Source: Akkermansiaceae bacterium UBA1506
GTDB taxonomy: Bacteria; Verrucomicrobiota; Verrucomicrobiia; Verrucomicrobiales; DEV007
Direction of reading: 5' to 3'
Assembly (NCBI GenBank): GCA_002323995.1
Contig: DCQY01000107.1
Coordinates: forward strand, 1 to 31,086
DNA: 31,086 nt
Shown here: in pieces, positions 16,092 to 24,150 of the stretch
Layout of the letters: every line of letters begins with the position of its first letter
Numbering within the stretch: position 1 is the first letter of the stretch
Program-made: the position numbers and the translations under genes
The notes under the pieces: generated by a model
Databases searched by the model: none
What the model saw: only the letters and a program-made list of their open reading frames with translations
What the model was told of the DNA's origin: nothing

Positions 16092-18887
16092 ATGAGAGCC
16101 TCTCGTTACCAGACTGACACTGCCGATCCGTCCCAGTTTGCTCCCGGGCAGCGCTGGATAAGTGAAACTCAGGCCGAATTTGGACTTGCTCTGATCCTGC
16201 AGGCCGACCAGACGATTGTTCAGGCTTTCTTCCCAGCCGTTGGAGAAACTATTTCCTATGCGGCGCGCAATGCACCCCTTAGGCGTGTCGCGTTTGAGCC
16301 GGGCGATACAGTGAAGGACCAAGAGGGCAACTCCTTTGCCGTGGTCGATGTGCGGGAAAAAGATAAGTGCCTCGTTTATGTGAACGCCGAGGGTAAGGAG
16401 CTTCTCGAAAGCGGTCTCTCTGATACTATGAACGTCCAGCGTCCGGAGCAGCGACTCCTTTCCGGTGTTAGTGACGATCCGCGCCTTTGGAGTTTGCGTC
16501 AGTCGGCGATTCGGAATCAGAACGAAGCAAGGACCCGTGACGTGCGCGGTCTCGTCGGAGGGCGAGTCTCTCTCATTCCCCATCAACTGTTTATCGCGGA
16601 GGAAGTGGCTAATCGTCAGGCGCCTCGCGTGCTCCTGGCAGATGAGGTCGGGCTTGGCAAGACGATTGAGGCCTGCTTGATTCTTCATCGTCTCCATATG
16701 AGTGGTCGTGCCAAGCGCATCCTCATTTTGCTGCCCGATGCACTCGTAAATCAGTGGTTTGTGGAGCTTTACCGGCGCTTTGCCCTCTCTTTCGCGATTT
16801 ACGATGAGGAGCGCGCCAACTCGATTGAGGGGGGTGCTGATGAAGATAAAGAAGTGAATCCCTTCTTTGATGATCAGCTGATTCTTTGCGCGACGTCGTG
16901 GCTGGCTAACTATCCGAAGCGGGCCAAACAAGCTGCGGCTGGAGAATGGGATCTCACGATCGTGGACGAGGCCCACCACCTCGAATGGTCAGTCGAAGCT
17001 TCTAGCCCGGAATACGACACGGTGGAGGCAATCGCTGCAAAGTCACTTGGATTGCTGCTGCTCACAGCGACTCCCGAGCAACTCGGTCGCGAAGGACACT
17101 TCGCCCGCCTGCGCCTACTTGATCCAGCTCGCTTTTCTGACCTGAACGAATTTGTTAAAGAGTCAGATCATTATCAGGAAGTTTCTGATCTCGCCGATCG
17201 GCTGAGTAGCGAGGAAGAATTGAATAAGGCTGACCTAAAACAGATCGATAAGCTGCTCGGTGCAGAAGTGGCTATAAAATTCGAGAAGAACGATAATTCT
17301 TCTGAGCGCGAAGCTTGTCGCGCTGCCCTGATAGACCTTCACGGAACGGGACGCGTTCTCTTTAGAAACCGGAGAATCGTGCTCGATACCTTTCCCGAGC
17401 GAAAGGCACATTTGAGCCCTCTCTGCTGCGATGAAGAGAGGGCGTTCGACTCGAAGGTGGATTGGCTGGTCGACCTTCTCAAGGCGCGGCCTGAGGAAAA
17501 GTTTCTCCTAATCACCCATGCTCGCGAAACTGTTGAAGCAATTGAAGCCGCCCTGCGTGAACGTATCAGTTCGCAGGCAGCGATGTTTCACGAAGGCCTC
17601 AGCCTCCTGCAGCGCGATAAGAACGCTGCTTGGTTCGCTGAGGAAGAAGGCGCTCGCCTTCTTATCTGTTCGGAAATTGGATCGGAGGGACGCAACTTCC
17701 AGTTTGCTCATCACATGGTGCTCTTTGATTTGCCGTCTGATCCGGGGCTTCTGGAGCAAAGGATTGGTCGTCTCGACCGGATTGGTCAGCTTCAGGATAT
17801 CCACATTCATGTGCCTTTCGTTGAAGACACAGGCGAAGCATTGAAAGCGCTTTGGTATCATGACGGGCTCAGTGCTTTTGAGCTCACACTCCACGGATCG
17901 AGTGCGGTGTATCGTGAATTTCATGAGGAGATTGAAGCGTTAGAATCAGCCTCAGCCAAAGATTGTGCGTCAGCCCTGCCTGGACTGCTTAATCGCACCC
18001 GAGATTTCAAGGTCAAGGTCGATCGGGAACTCGAGGAGGGTCGTGACCACCTCCTCGAGCTGAGTTCCTTCGATCGTGATCAGGGTCAGGCTTTGGTTCG
18101 CCAAATTGAAGATCTCGATGAGGACACTCGCCTCGAATACTTAATGCTAAAACTGTTCGATCACTTTGGTGTCACCGTGGAGGATCTCGATGAGCGCTCA
18201 TACGTAATTCTGCCGGAACACCTCTTCTCAGCCGAGGCGTTTCCAGGTTTGCCCGAAGATGGAATGTCAGTCACCTTTGACCGCGATGTAGCCCTGACCC
18301 GTGAAGATATCACTTTCTTGACGTCAGATCACCCTATGGTCATTAGCGCGATAGATAGCTTTCTTTCTACGGATCATGGAAATTCAGCTTTCTTTCGCCT
18401 CGAAAAGGCGGGAGAGCAGCTCTTGATGGTGGAGTCGGTATCAGTGCTCGAATGTGTCGCTCCGGAATGTCTCCACGCCGACCGTTTCCTTCCCGCCAAG
18501 CCGATTCGCCAGATTGTGGATCAGAAAGGCAGCAACCGTACCGAAGACTTCACGGTGGAGCGGATCCGTCAAGAGGGGCGCCCGGGGCCTTCCACGTTTT
18601 TGCGAGAAAAATCAACTGCACTAAAAGCGACCGTCCCAGGATTGCTAGAAGTGGCGAATAATTTCTCTGAAGACATTGCTGACGAGTATCGAAAGGAAGC
18701 GATCGAAATGATGGAGGAGAAGTATGGTCACGAGATAGATCGTCTCATTCGTCTCAAGGAAATGGGACACCCAGTAAGGGAATCAGAAATAGAGACAGCG
18801 AAGAATGAGAAGGCCGAATTGAAACGGTATCTAACCGACGCGCCTCTTCGGACGGACTCCGTGCGCCTTATTCTCGCCATGACCTAA
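16092..18887 (+). CDS. rapA: RapA-type RNA polymerase-associated SWI2/SNF2 ATPase
   Basis: RapA recycles stalled RNA polymerase using ATP; E. coli RapA is 968 aa and this one is 931. The ATG at 16092 follows an in-frame TTG at 16089. Layout: an N-terminal Tudor-like part (PGQRWISETQAEFGLALI, then FEPGDTV), the first RecA-like domain with LLADEVGLGKTIEA (Walker A, about 181-194), DEAHHLEW (292-299) and LLLTATPEQLG, and the second domain with SEIGSEGRNFQFAHHMVLFDLPSDPGLLEQRIGRLDRIGQ. The insertion between helicase domains and a long C-terminal region match RapA rather than chromatin-type Snf2 proteins. An unrelated bacterial SNF2 helicase remains possible but less likely. Divergent from the PKS operon. 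Confidence 0.9.
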   Translation: MRASRYQTDTADPSQFAPGQRWISETQAEFGLALILQADQTIVQAFFPAVGETISYAARNAPLRRVAFEPGDTVKDQEGNSFAVVDVREKDKCLVYVNAEGKELLESGLSDTMNVQRPEQRLLSGVSDDPRLWSLRQSAIRNQNEARTRDVRGLVGGRVSLIPHQLFIAEEVANRQAPRVLLADEVGLGKTIEACLILHRLHMSGRAKRILILLPDALVNQWFVELYRRFALSFAIYDEERANSIEGGADEDKEVNPFFDDQLILCATSWLANYPKRAKQAAAGEWDLTIVDEAHHLEWSVEASSPEYDTVEAIAAKSLGLLLLTATPEQLGREGHFARLRLLDPARFSDLNEFVKESDHYQEVSDLADRLSSEEELNKADLKQIDKLLGAEVAIKFEKNDNSSEREACRAALIDLHGTGRVLFRNRRIVLDTFPERKAHLSPLCCDEERAFDSKVDWLVDLLKARPEEKFLLITHARETVEAIEAALRERISSQAAMFHEGLSLLQRDKNAAWFAEEEGARLLICSEIGSEGRNFQFAHHMVLFDLPSDPGLLEQRIGRLDRIGQLQDIHIHVPFVEDTGEALKALWYHDGLSAFELTLHGSSAVYREFHEEIEALESASAKDCASALPGLLNRTRDFKVKVDRELEEGRDHLLELSSFDRDQGQALVRQIEDLDEDTRLEYLMLKLFDHFGVTVEDLDERSYVILPEHLFSAEAFPGLPEDGMSVTFDRDVALTREDITFLTSDHPMVISAIDSFLSTDHGNSAFFRLEKAGEQLLMVESVSVLECVAPECLHADRFLPAKPIRQIVDQKGSNRTEDFTVERIRQEGRPGPSTFLREKSTALKATVPGLLEVANNFSEDIADEYRKEAIEMMEEKYGHEIDRLIRLKEMGHPVRESEIETAKNEKAELKRYLTDAPLRTDSVRLILAMT

Positions 18888-18969
18888 TCTGCCAGTCCCG
18901 TTTTACGAAGTGCCGATAGGTTGAAAGTTTTTTAGAATTGCGGCAAGATCGCTCCAGTTTCACCTATTG

Positions 18970-19890
18970 ATGAGTCGTTCACGCAGGGCAGCGCGCAAGC
19001 GCAGCCGCTCCCAGTCCAGAAAGGCCCGCATGAAGCAGGAGGGGTGGTTTCGCCATTCTTTCATTCGCTCTCTGGGTGGGATCGTTGCACTGGGGACGCT
19101 CTGCATTATTACGCTGACTGGGGGAATAATCTTCTTCCAGTATGATCTCCGTGCTGCGCGCTATGACATGGATGCGGTGGGGCGCATCCCCATAGAAACC
19201 CGCGTGCCCGATGCGAACGGCGGTTTGATTGGTTATTTGCATGGTGAGAATATGGGCAAACCTGTTCCTTTGGAATCAATCTCGCCACACTTCATCGAGG
19301 CATTGCTCGCGCGCGAGGATTCCAGATTCTATCACCACAATGGTATCGATAAGTTTGGCGTGGTGCGCGCTTGGATCAGGAATGCCAAAGAGAAGCGAAC
19401 CGTGCAGGGTGCCAGCACAATTACAATGCAGCTCTCCCGAATGACCTATGGATTAACCGGGCAAACAATGGAGCGCAAACTGCTCGAGATGGCGATCGCC
19501 CGTCGCATTGAGAAGAGGTATTCGAAGGAAGAGATTTTATCTCATTATGTGAATCGGGTTTTCCTGGGTACTGGGATGAATGGGATTGAGCAGGCGGCGC
19601 AGGGTTATTTCGCGAAGTCGGCTGCCGAATTGACCGTTCCGGAGGCAGCGATGATTGCGGGTGTGATACGTGCCCCTAATGGATTCTCTCCTTTTCGACA
19701 CTACGAAACAGCGCTTCGTGAAATGCGAAGCACGCTTCGCCGGATGGAGAACGAAGGAGTCATTTCGAAGAAGGAGACCGAACAATACTTGAAGGCGCGC
19801 CCCCTAGTGCAACCTCAGGATCGCTGGATGAAAATGTTGCGCCAGCATTCTAAAGTTTCAGGTCAGAAGCACGGAATAAGCGGTCGCTAG
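18970..19890 (+). CDS. Monofunctional peptidoglycan glycosyltransferase (GT51)
   Basis: Polymerises lipid II into glycan strands at the outer face of the inner membrane. The 306 aa start at ATG 18970 with a very basic N-terminus of about 25 residues, then one membrane segment at about 33-57. The GT51 motifs are intact: LLAREDSRFYHHNGID with catalytic E116, QGASTITMQLSR at 147-158, RKLLEMAIARRIEKRYSKEEIL and GIEQAAQGYFAKSAAELT. The pre-catalytic PDANGGLIGYLHGEN segment resembles bifunctional class A PBPs more than classical MtgA, yet the protein ends soon after the GT domain and has no transpeptidase. No frameshifted transpeptidase follows; the next gene is a different membrane protein. Confidence 0.9.
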   Translation: MSRSRRAARKRSRSQSRKARMKQEGWFRHSFIRSLGGIVALGTLCIITLTGGIIFFQYDLRAARYDMDAVGRIPIETRVPDANGGLIGYLHGENMGKPVPLESISPHFIEALLAREDSRFYHHNGIDKFGVVRAWIRNAKEKRTVQGASTITMQLSRMTYGLTGQTMERKLLEMAIARRIEKRYSKEEILSHYVNRVFLGTGMNGIEQAAQGYFAKSAAELTVPEAAMIAGVIRAPNGFSPFRHYETALREMRSTLRRMENEGVISKKETEQYLKARPLVQPQDRWMKMLRQHSKVSGQKHGISGR

Positions 19891-19999
19891 TTGGCTAGAG
19901 TCACAAAATAGGAAGATTATCGGAATGGGGTGATTTTCCGAGTTGCTGATTGGTTGCGGGAGGATCTAAAGTGACTGTCCGCGATCTGAATTGTTGAAG

Positions 20000-21661
20000 A
20001 TGACACAAAGTGCTGCCGCTTCCTCCTATCGCCCGTTCGCTACGTTCGCTCTGATTTGGGCGGCCACTTCCTTGTGCCATCAGCTGGCGTTTACTTTCTG
20101 GGCTCAGTCATGGCAAGGATGGCTCTTGGTGATTGCAGCATCAGCGTCGCTTTTTCAGCCCAACTGCGTGGCCCGCTTCTCCGTGCTGGTAATTACTTCG
20201 GTGATCAATCTCTACAATAAACTGCCTTTTGTGCCGAACCATATTCTCTATGAGGGCATGCTGCATCTCGTCATGTTACTTGCTCTGTTAGGCTTTTTCA
20301 TTAGTAAGCGGGGGCGGGACGAGTGGCAACAGGTAGGAGCTGGGTGGAAATGCCACCTTCCATTGCTGCTTCTGGCGATCATATTGAAGTGGTCTTATTT
20401 CAATTTTGAGTTGTTACCGAGGGGGCCTCTTTTCGGTGCTCTAACCACGCTGGTTCTCTTGATTGTTTTCATTCGGATACTAGCCAAGGCTCCGACAATG
20501 GGCGGTGGTGATATTTATCTGGCGAGGTTTGCTCCGGTGATTCGAGCTGCCGTTGTAATTATGTATTTCTGGGCAGTGATACAGAAGTTAAACTGGGATT
20601 ACATCAACCCTGAGATCTCGTGCGCGGCCTTGTTGCACACTGAAATCGCCGTATACTTTGGTAAGTTGGTTCCCGCAGATACTTGGGCATTACATGTGGC
20701 GATCTGGGGTTCCTACTTTTTTGAGGCGGGGATTCCCTTGCTGCTTGTTTTCAGGCGGACCCGTTACATCGGTTTTTATGTGGCGATCCTTTTTCACCTG
20801 TGGCTCTCGATTCATCCAGCGGCGGGCATCTTCAGTTTCAGCTCGCTCATCCTTGGTCTGCTGGCTCTGTTTTTACCGGTGAAATGGGGGGAGGAACTGC
20901 AAGCACTCTGGGAAGCCCAGCTCAATTGGCTAGGCAGGGCGGATCTGCGAAAGGGCCGTAAGATTGCTGCTTGGATTGCAGTGTTGGCTTTCTTCGTCAC
21001 GCTCGCTATTCAGGGAATTCTCTATCTCACCATTGCCAAGAGTTATGAGGTCTTCTGGATCGCGAATCGGATCGGTTGGGTGACCTTCTTCATCTGGGGT
21101 GTATGGATTTCGGCGAACTACTTGATCGCTGGATGGAGAGGTCGTGGTGCTAACCTCTCCTTGCCTAACAAAGCAAAATGGAATCTTGCCTGGATTGGGT
21201 TGATTCCAGTCATCGTGAACGGTTTTATACCCTGGATGGGCGCACGAACGCAGACGTCTTTCTCGATGTACAGTAATCTACGTTCTGAGGGAGAGAGTAA
21301 CCATATGTTCTTCAAGCGCGTCGATATCTTTCAGTTTCAGTTAGATATGATCGAGGTGTTGGAAGCGAAGCCGAACCTTCTCGACCCTCCGGAAAAGCCG
21401 GAGGGTATCGGAAACTTTGCTAACATCGGGCATCGGATTATTCCTTTTTTTGAGTTCCGTCGCCTTGTCAGTGAATGGCCTGAAGATGTCGATCTTGAAG
21501 TGGTTTACCTCCGGGGTGGTGAAACGCTGAATCTTGGTCGCAGAGATGGTCAGATCTATGGAGATGAGGCGGCTTTTGAGCCGTTACCCTATTTTCAGTA
21601 CAAGTTGATGTGGTTCCGTCGCCTTGCTTCTCTAGAGGAACCGATGTGTTGCACTCACTAA
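20000..21661 (+). CDS. HTTM-like multi-pass membrane protein
   Basis: A 553-aa protein starting at ATG 20000 (TTG at 19991 and 19994 are alternatives). About ten hydrophobic segments occupy residues 1-430, followed by a soluble C-terminal part of about 120 residues ending EEPMCCTH. The middle section (VIMYFWAVIQKLNWDYINPE, SYFFEAGIPLLLVF, FHLWLSIHPAAGIFSFSSLILGLLALFLP) resembles HTTM domain proteins, which are distant relatives of vitamin K-dependent gamma-carboxylase. The catalytic role of bacterial HTTM proteins is largely unknown. It lies 109 bp after the transglycosylase on the same strand. It converges on the M16 peptidase with only 5 bp between stops. Confidence 0.72.
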   Translation: MTQSAAASSYRPFATFALIWAATSLCHQLAFTFWAQSWQGWLLVIAASASLFQPNCVARFSVLVITSVINLYNKLPFVPNHILYEGMLHLVMLLALLGFFISKRGRDEWQQVGAGWKCHLPLLLLAIILKWSYFNFELLPRGPLFGALTTLVLLIVFIRILAKAPTMGGGDIYLARFAPVIRAAVVIMYFWAVIQKLNWDYINPEISCAALLHTEIAVYFGKLVPADTWALHVAIWGSYFFEAGIPLLLVFRRTRYIGFYVAILFHLWLSIHPAAGIFSFSSLILGLLALFLPVKWGEELQALWEAQLNWLGRADLRKGRKIAAWIAVLAFFVTLAIQGILYLTIAKSYEVFWIANRIGWVTFFIWGVWISANYLIAGWRGRGANLSLPNKAKWNLAWIGLIPVIVNGFIPWMGARTQTSFSMYSNLRSEGESNHMFFKRVDIFQFQLDMIEVLEAKPNLLDPPEKPEGIGNFANIGHRIIPFFEFRRLVSEWPEDVDLEVVYLRGGETLNLGRRDGQIYGDEAAFEPLPYFQYKLMWFRRLASLEEPMCCTH

Positions 21662-21666
21662 TCAGG

Positions 21667-22944
21667 CTAGACAGCCGCGGACCGCCATTTTTCCATGACG
21701 GTATTGCTCTCGGCGGGGCCGATCAGGGCGGACGCGAACCGACGTTCAGCAAAGATTTCACGAGCCGCTTGGTGAACTTGACCGGCGGTCGTGTCCTCGA
21801 TCGCAGAATGGGCTAGATTAGGGTCGCGCCAGTCGTCGAAAAAGAGCAGACATTCACCGGCCCACATCATCTGGGATGATGTGTTTTCGAGACTGATGTG
21901 ACTCTGACCAACGATGAAAGCTTTGGCAGCCTCCAGTTCTTCTTTACTTACTCCGTTAGTTACAAGGTCACGAGCTATCTTGTCGATGGTCTCCAGCGCA
22001 GATTGCAAATGAGAAGGATTTAGCGCCACGTAAATCTGAATGAGTCCTGTATCGGCGAAGGAGACAAAGTCACTTTGCACCTCGTAGCACAGCCCGCGTT
22101 GTTCACGCAACTCTTGGAAGAGGCGTGAGCTCATGTTTTCACCAAGTATTACGTTGAGCAGTTTGTGAGCGAAACGCCGATCATCATGACGGGCAACGCC
22201 GGGGAATGAGAGGGCCACGTGAACTTGCTCTTGGTCGGATTCCTCCCGGAAGCGGTGATCTGCCAGTGGTTTGATCGCGCCTTCGTAGTCTGCAGCTTGG
22301 CCGATAGCGAGAGAATCAAAAATGTCCGCAACTTGTTTCGTGACCTGATTGTGATCGATATTTCCTGCCACAGAAATAATGGTGTTGGCACCGCAGTATC
22401 CCGCCTGAAAAAAGCGGAGGACATCGTTTCGCTGAAAGGACTTCAGACTGTCGTTGGTGCCGGTGATGGACCGACCTAAAGGGTGGCTGATACCCCAAGT
22501 CGCTTCGCTGATTAGATCTTCGAGAAATTGTGACGGTTGATCGCGCACCATAGCAATTTCCTCATGGATGACCTGCTTCTCCGATTCCAGTTCCCCCGGA
22601 TCAATGGTCGGGTTGCGATAGAAATCAGCGAGGATGTGGAAGAGCTTTTCAAATTGTTGCGACGGAGCTTTGGCGTGGTAAGCGGTATGGTCTTCAACTG
22701 TAAAACCGTCGATAGAAGAACCGAGGCCTTCGATTTGACGGGAGATTTCCTCGGCAGAGCGGGTTGGAGTGCCCTTGAACAGCATGTGCTCGACGAGGTG
22801 AGCCATCCCGTGGTCGCAAGCCCGTTCGTGGCGGCTGCCGACGTTGGCCCAGAGGCCGACTGAAACACTTGCCATGTGAGCCATGGAAACGGTGGCGAGG
22901 CGGACACCGTTGTCGAGTTGATGCAGTTGAGTAGTAGCCGACAT
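21667..22944 (-). CDS. M16 family zinc metallopeptidase (processing-peptidase-like)
   Basis: A 425-aa protein from the ATG at 22944; the frame is open to a TTG at 22977, but that adds an unlikely extension. The inverted zinc motif HLVEH (H49, E52, H53) is followed by E129 in KQVIHEEIAMVRD, giving the full HxxEH...E set. GSRHERACDHGMAHLVEHMLFKGT and the C-terminal-half segment FRELREQRGLCYEV-type region (FQELREQRGLCYEVQSDF) match single-chain bacterial M16B peptidases related to mitochondrial processing peptidase. No signal peptide is evident, so it is probably cytoplasmic. It diverges from opcA, with an 81-bp gap that contains a strong palindrome. Confidence 0.93.
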   Translation of the reverse strand: MSATTQLHQLDNGVRLATVSMAHMASVSVGLWANVGSRHERACDHGMAHLVEHMLFKGTPTRSAEEISRQIEGLGSSIDGFTVEDHTAYHAKAPSQQFEKLFHILADFYRNPTIDPGELESEKQVIHEEIAMVRDQPSQFLEDLISEATWGISHPLGRSITGTNDSLKSFQRNDVLRFFQAGYCGANTIISVAGNIDHNQVTKQVADIFDSLAIGQAADYEGAIKPLADHRFREESDQEQVHVALSFPGVARHDDRRFAHKLLNVILGENMSSRLFQELREQRGLCYEVQSDFVSFADTGLIQIYVALNPSHLQSALETIDKIARDLVTNGVSKEELEAAKAFIVGQSHISLENTSSQMMWAGECLLFFDDWRDPNLAHSAIEDTTAGQVHQAAREIFAERRFASALIGPAESNTVMEKWRSAAV

Positions 22945-22992
22945 TTTTGCAAAGAAAAGGAAGAGAACTTGCTTCAAAGTGTTTCAGTTTTC

Positions 22993-23012
22993 TAGTCGGA
23001 ATATTCTGACTA
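22993..23012. promoter_or_regulatory. 20-bp near-perfect palindrome between the M16 peptidase and opcA
   Basis: TAGTCGGAATATTCTGACTA reads the same on both strands except for one mismatched pair (22998/23007). It is centred in the 81-bp divergent spacer, 13 bp before the opcA ATG and 48 bp before the peptidase ATG. Size and symmetry suit a dimeric repressor. It has no loop and no T-run, so it is not a terminator. Confidence 0.5.
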
Positions 23013-23025
23013 TGTTCCCACAGAT

Positions 23026-24144
23026 ATGAGCATCGCTAAATCTCTCCCTACCCTTCCAGCATTTCAACTCCTTGGCCAGCCCGTCGAGATTTCGCGCGTT
23101 GAGAAAGAGTTGCAGCAGCTATTCTTCGAGGGAGCAACCGAAGGTCCTGACGTGGTTGGGGCGGCCCGAGCTTCACTTATCAATCTGGCGCTCTACAACG
23201 AGAAGCAGAGCGGTCTGGAGGAGGACGCTTCGATTCTAGCCGAGCTGACCAGTGAGGCGTCGTGCCGATCTTTACTCATTAACGCCGATCCGGCGGCGGA
23301 CGAGATCACGGCTCAAGCCTGGGTTCAGGTTCACTGCCAGATAGATCGCAGTGGTCGCAAGACAGTCTGCACCGAGCAGATTAGTTTTTATCTGACTGGG
23401 GATTCGCCTGGCATGTTGCGGAACATGGTTTTTTCTCATCTCGACTCGGATCTGCCGTTGGCGTTTTGGTGGCGCGGTGATTTTTCGGAAGCCTTCGAGG
23501 AGGGGCTTTATTCGAGAATTGATCGCCTTATGTTTGACAGCGAGACTTGGGATTCACCGCGAGACGAGTTTTTTCGGTTGCAGTCTGCTCAGGCGGACCA
23601 ACCTGCTCCTTTTGTGATGCACGATTTGGCCTTCACTCGCATGAATTCGATTCGTCATGCGATCGCTAATGCCTTCGACCGGCCCGCAGTAAATCAGCAA
23701 CTTGCATCACTGGGTGAAATCTCGATGCGCTACGCATCCGGCTACCGCATGAGCGCGGTTTACCTTGCGGCCTGGCTATCGGTCCGTCTCGGCGCTGAGA
23801 TTGATTTCTCGCAGTCGAAAGATGGGCAGTATAGGTTTGCCGGGACTCGTCCCGATGTTCCCGCTAATTTCACGGTCGCCATCGAACCGCTCATTGACGA
23901 TCGCTTGGGCACCGTGGAAGTAGACTTTCAACTTAAAGGAGCGCGCGTTGAGATCAGCCGCTGCCAGACGAGGGACTTCATTCGTACGCTGACCTTCTTA
24001 CCGGATTGTCCGACGACTGAGGATTGGCTCCCTGCTAAGAAACTGACCGATGTGACGTTAGTAAAAGACGTACTCAACAGAGCGGGTCGAAACCGCACTT
24101 TCTCGCTTGTTCTGCCGCGGTTTCAGGAACTGTTAATGCTGTAG
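23026..24144 (+). CDS. opcA: Glucose-6-phosphate dehydrogenase assembly protein OpcA-like
   Basis: OpcA supports activity and redox control of glucose-6-phosphate dehydrogenase in cyanobacteria and actinobacteria. This 372-aa protein has the family landmarks: an N-terminal part followed by RSLLINADPAADEITAQAWVQVHC at about 81-104, VCTEQISFYLTGDSPGMLRNMV at 114-135 and SDLPLAFWWRGDF at 141-153. The C-terminal half is more divergent. The start at ATG 23026 needs no alternative. The usual partner gene zwf is not adjacent; instead an M16 peptidase diverges upstream and a sulfatase converges 6 bp downstream. The family call is good, the function is by analogy. Confidence 0.85.
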   Translation: MSIAKSLPTLPAFQLLGQPVEISRVEKELQQLFFEGATEGPDVVGAARASLINLALYNEKQSGLEEDASILAELTSEASCRSLLINADPAADEITAQAWVQVHCQIDRSGRKTVCTEQISFYLTGDSPGMLRNMVFSHLDSDLPLAFWWRGDFSEAFEEGLYSRIDRLMFDSETWDSPRDEFFRLQSAQADQPAPFVMHDLAFTRMNSIRHAIANAFDRPAVNQQLASLGEISMRYASGYRMSAVYLAAWLSVRLGAEIDFSQSKDGQYRFAGTRPDVPANFTVAIEPLIDDRLGTVEVDFQLKGARVEISRCQTRDFIRTLTFLPDCPTTEDWLPAKKLTDVTLVKDVLNRAGRNRTFSLVLPRFQELLML

Positions 24145-24150
24145 AATCGG

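Noticed and set aside
16068..16979. Open frame of about 300 codons on the minus strand
   Set aside because: It lies entirely opposite the N-terminal part of rapA, whose frame carries clear Tudor-like and Walker motifs. Its translation shows no family motif, so it is a shadow frame.
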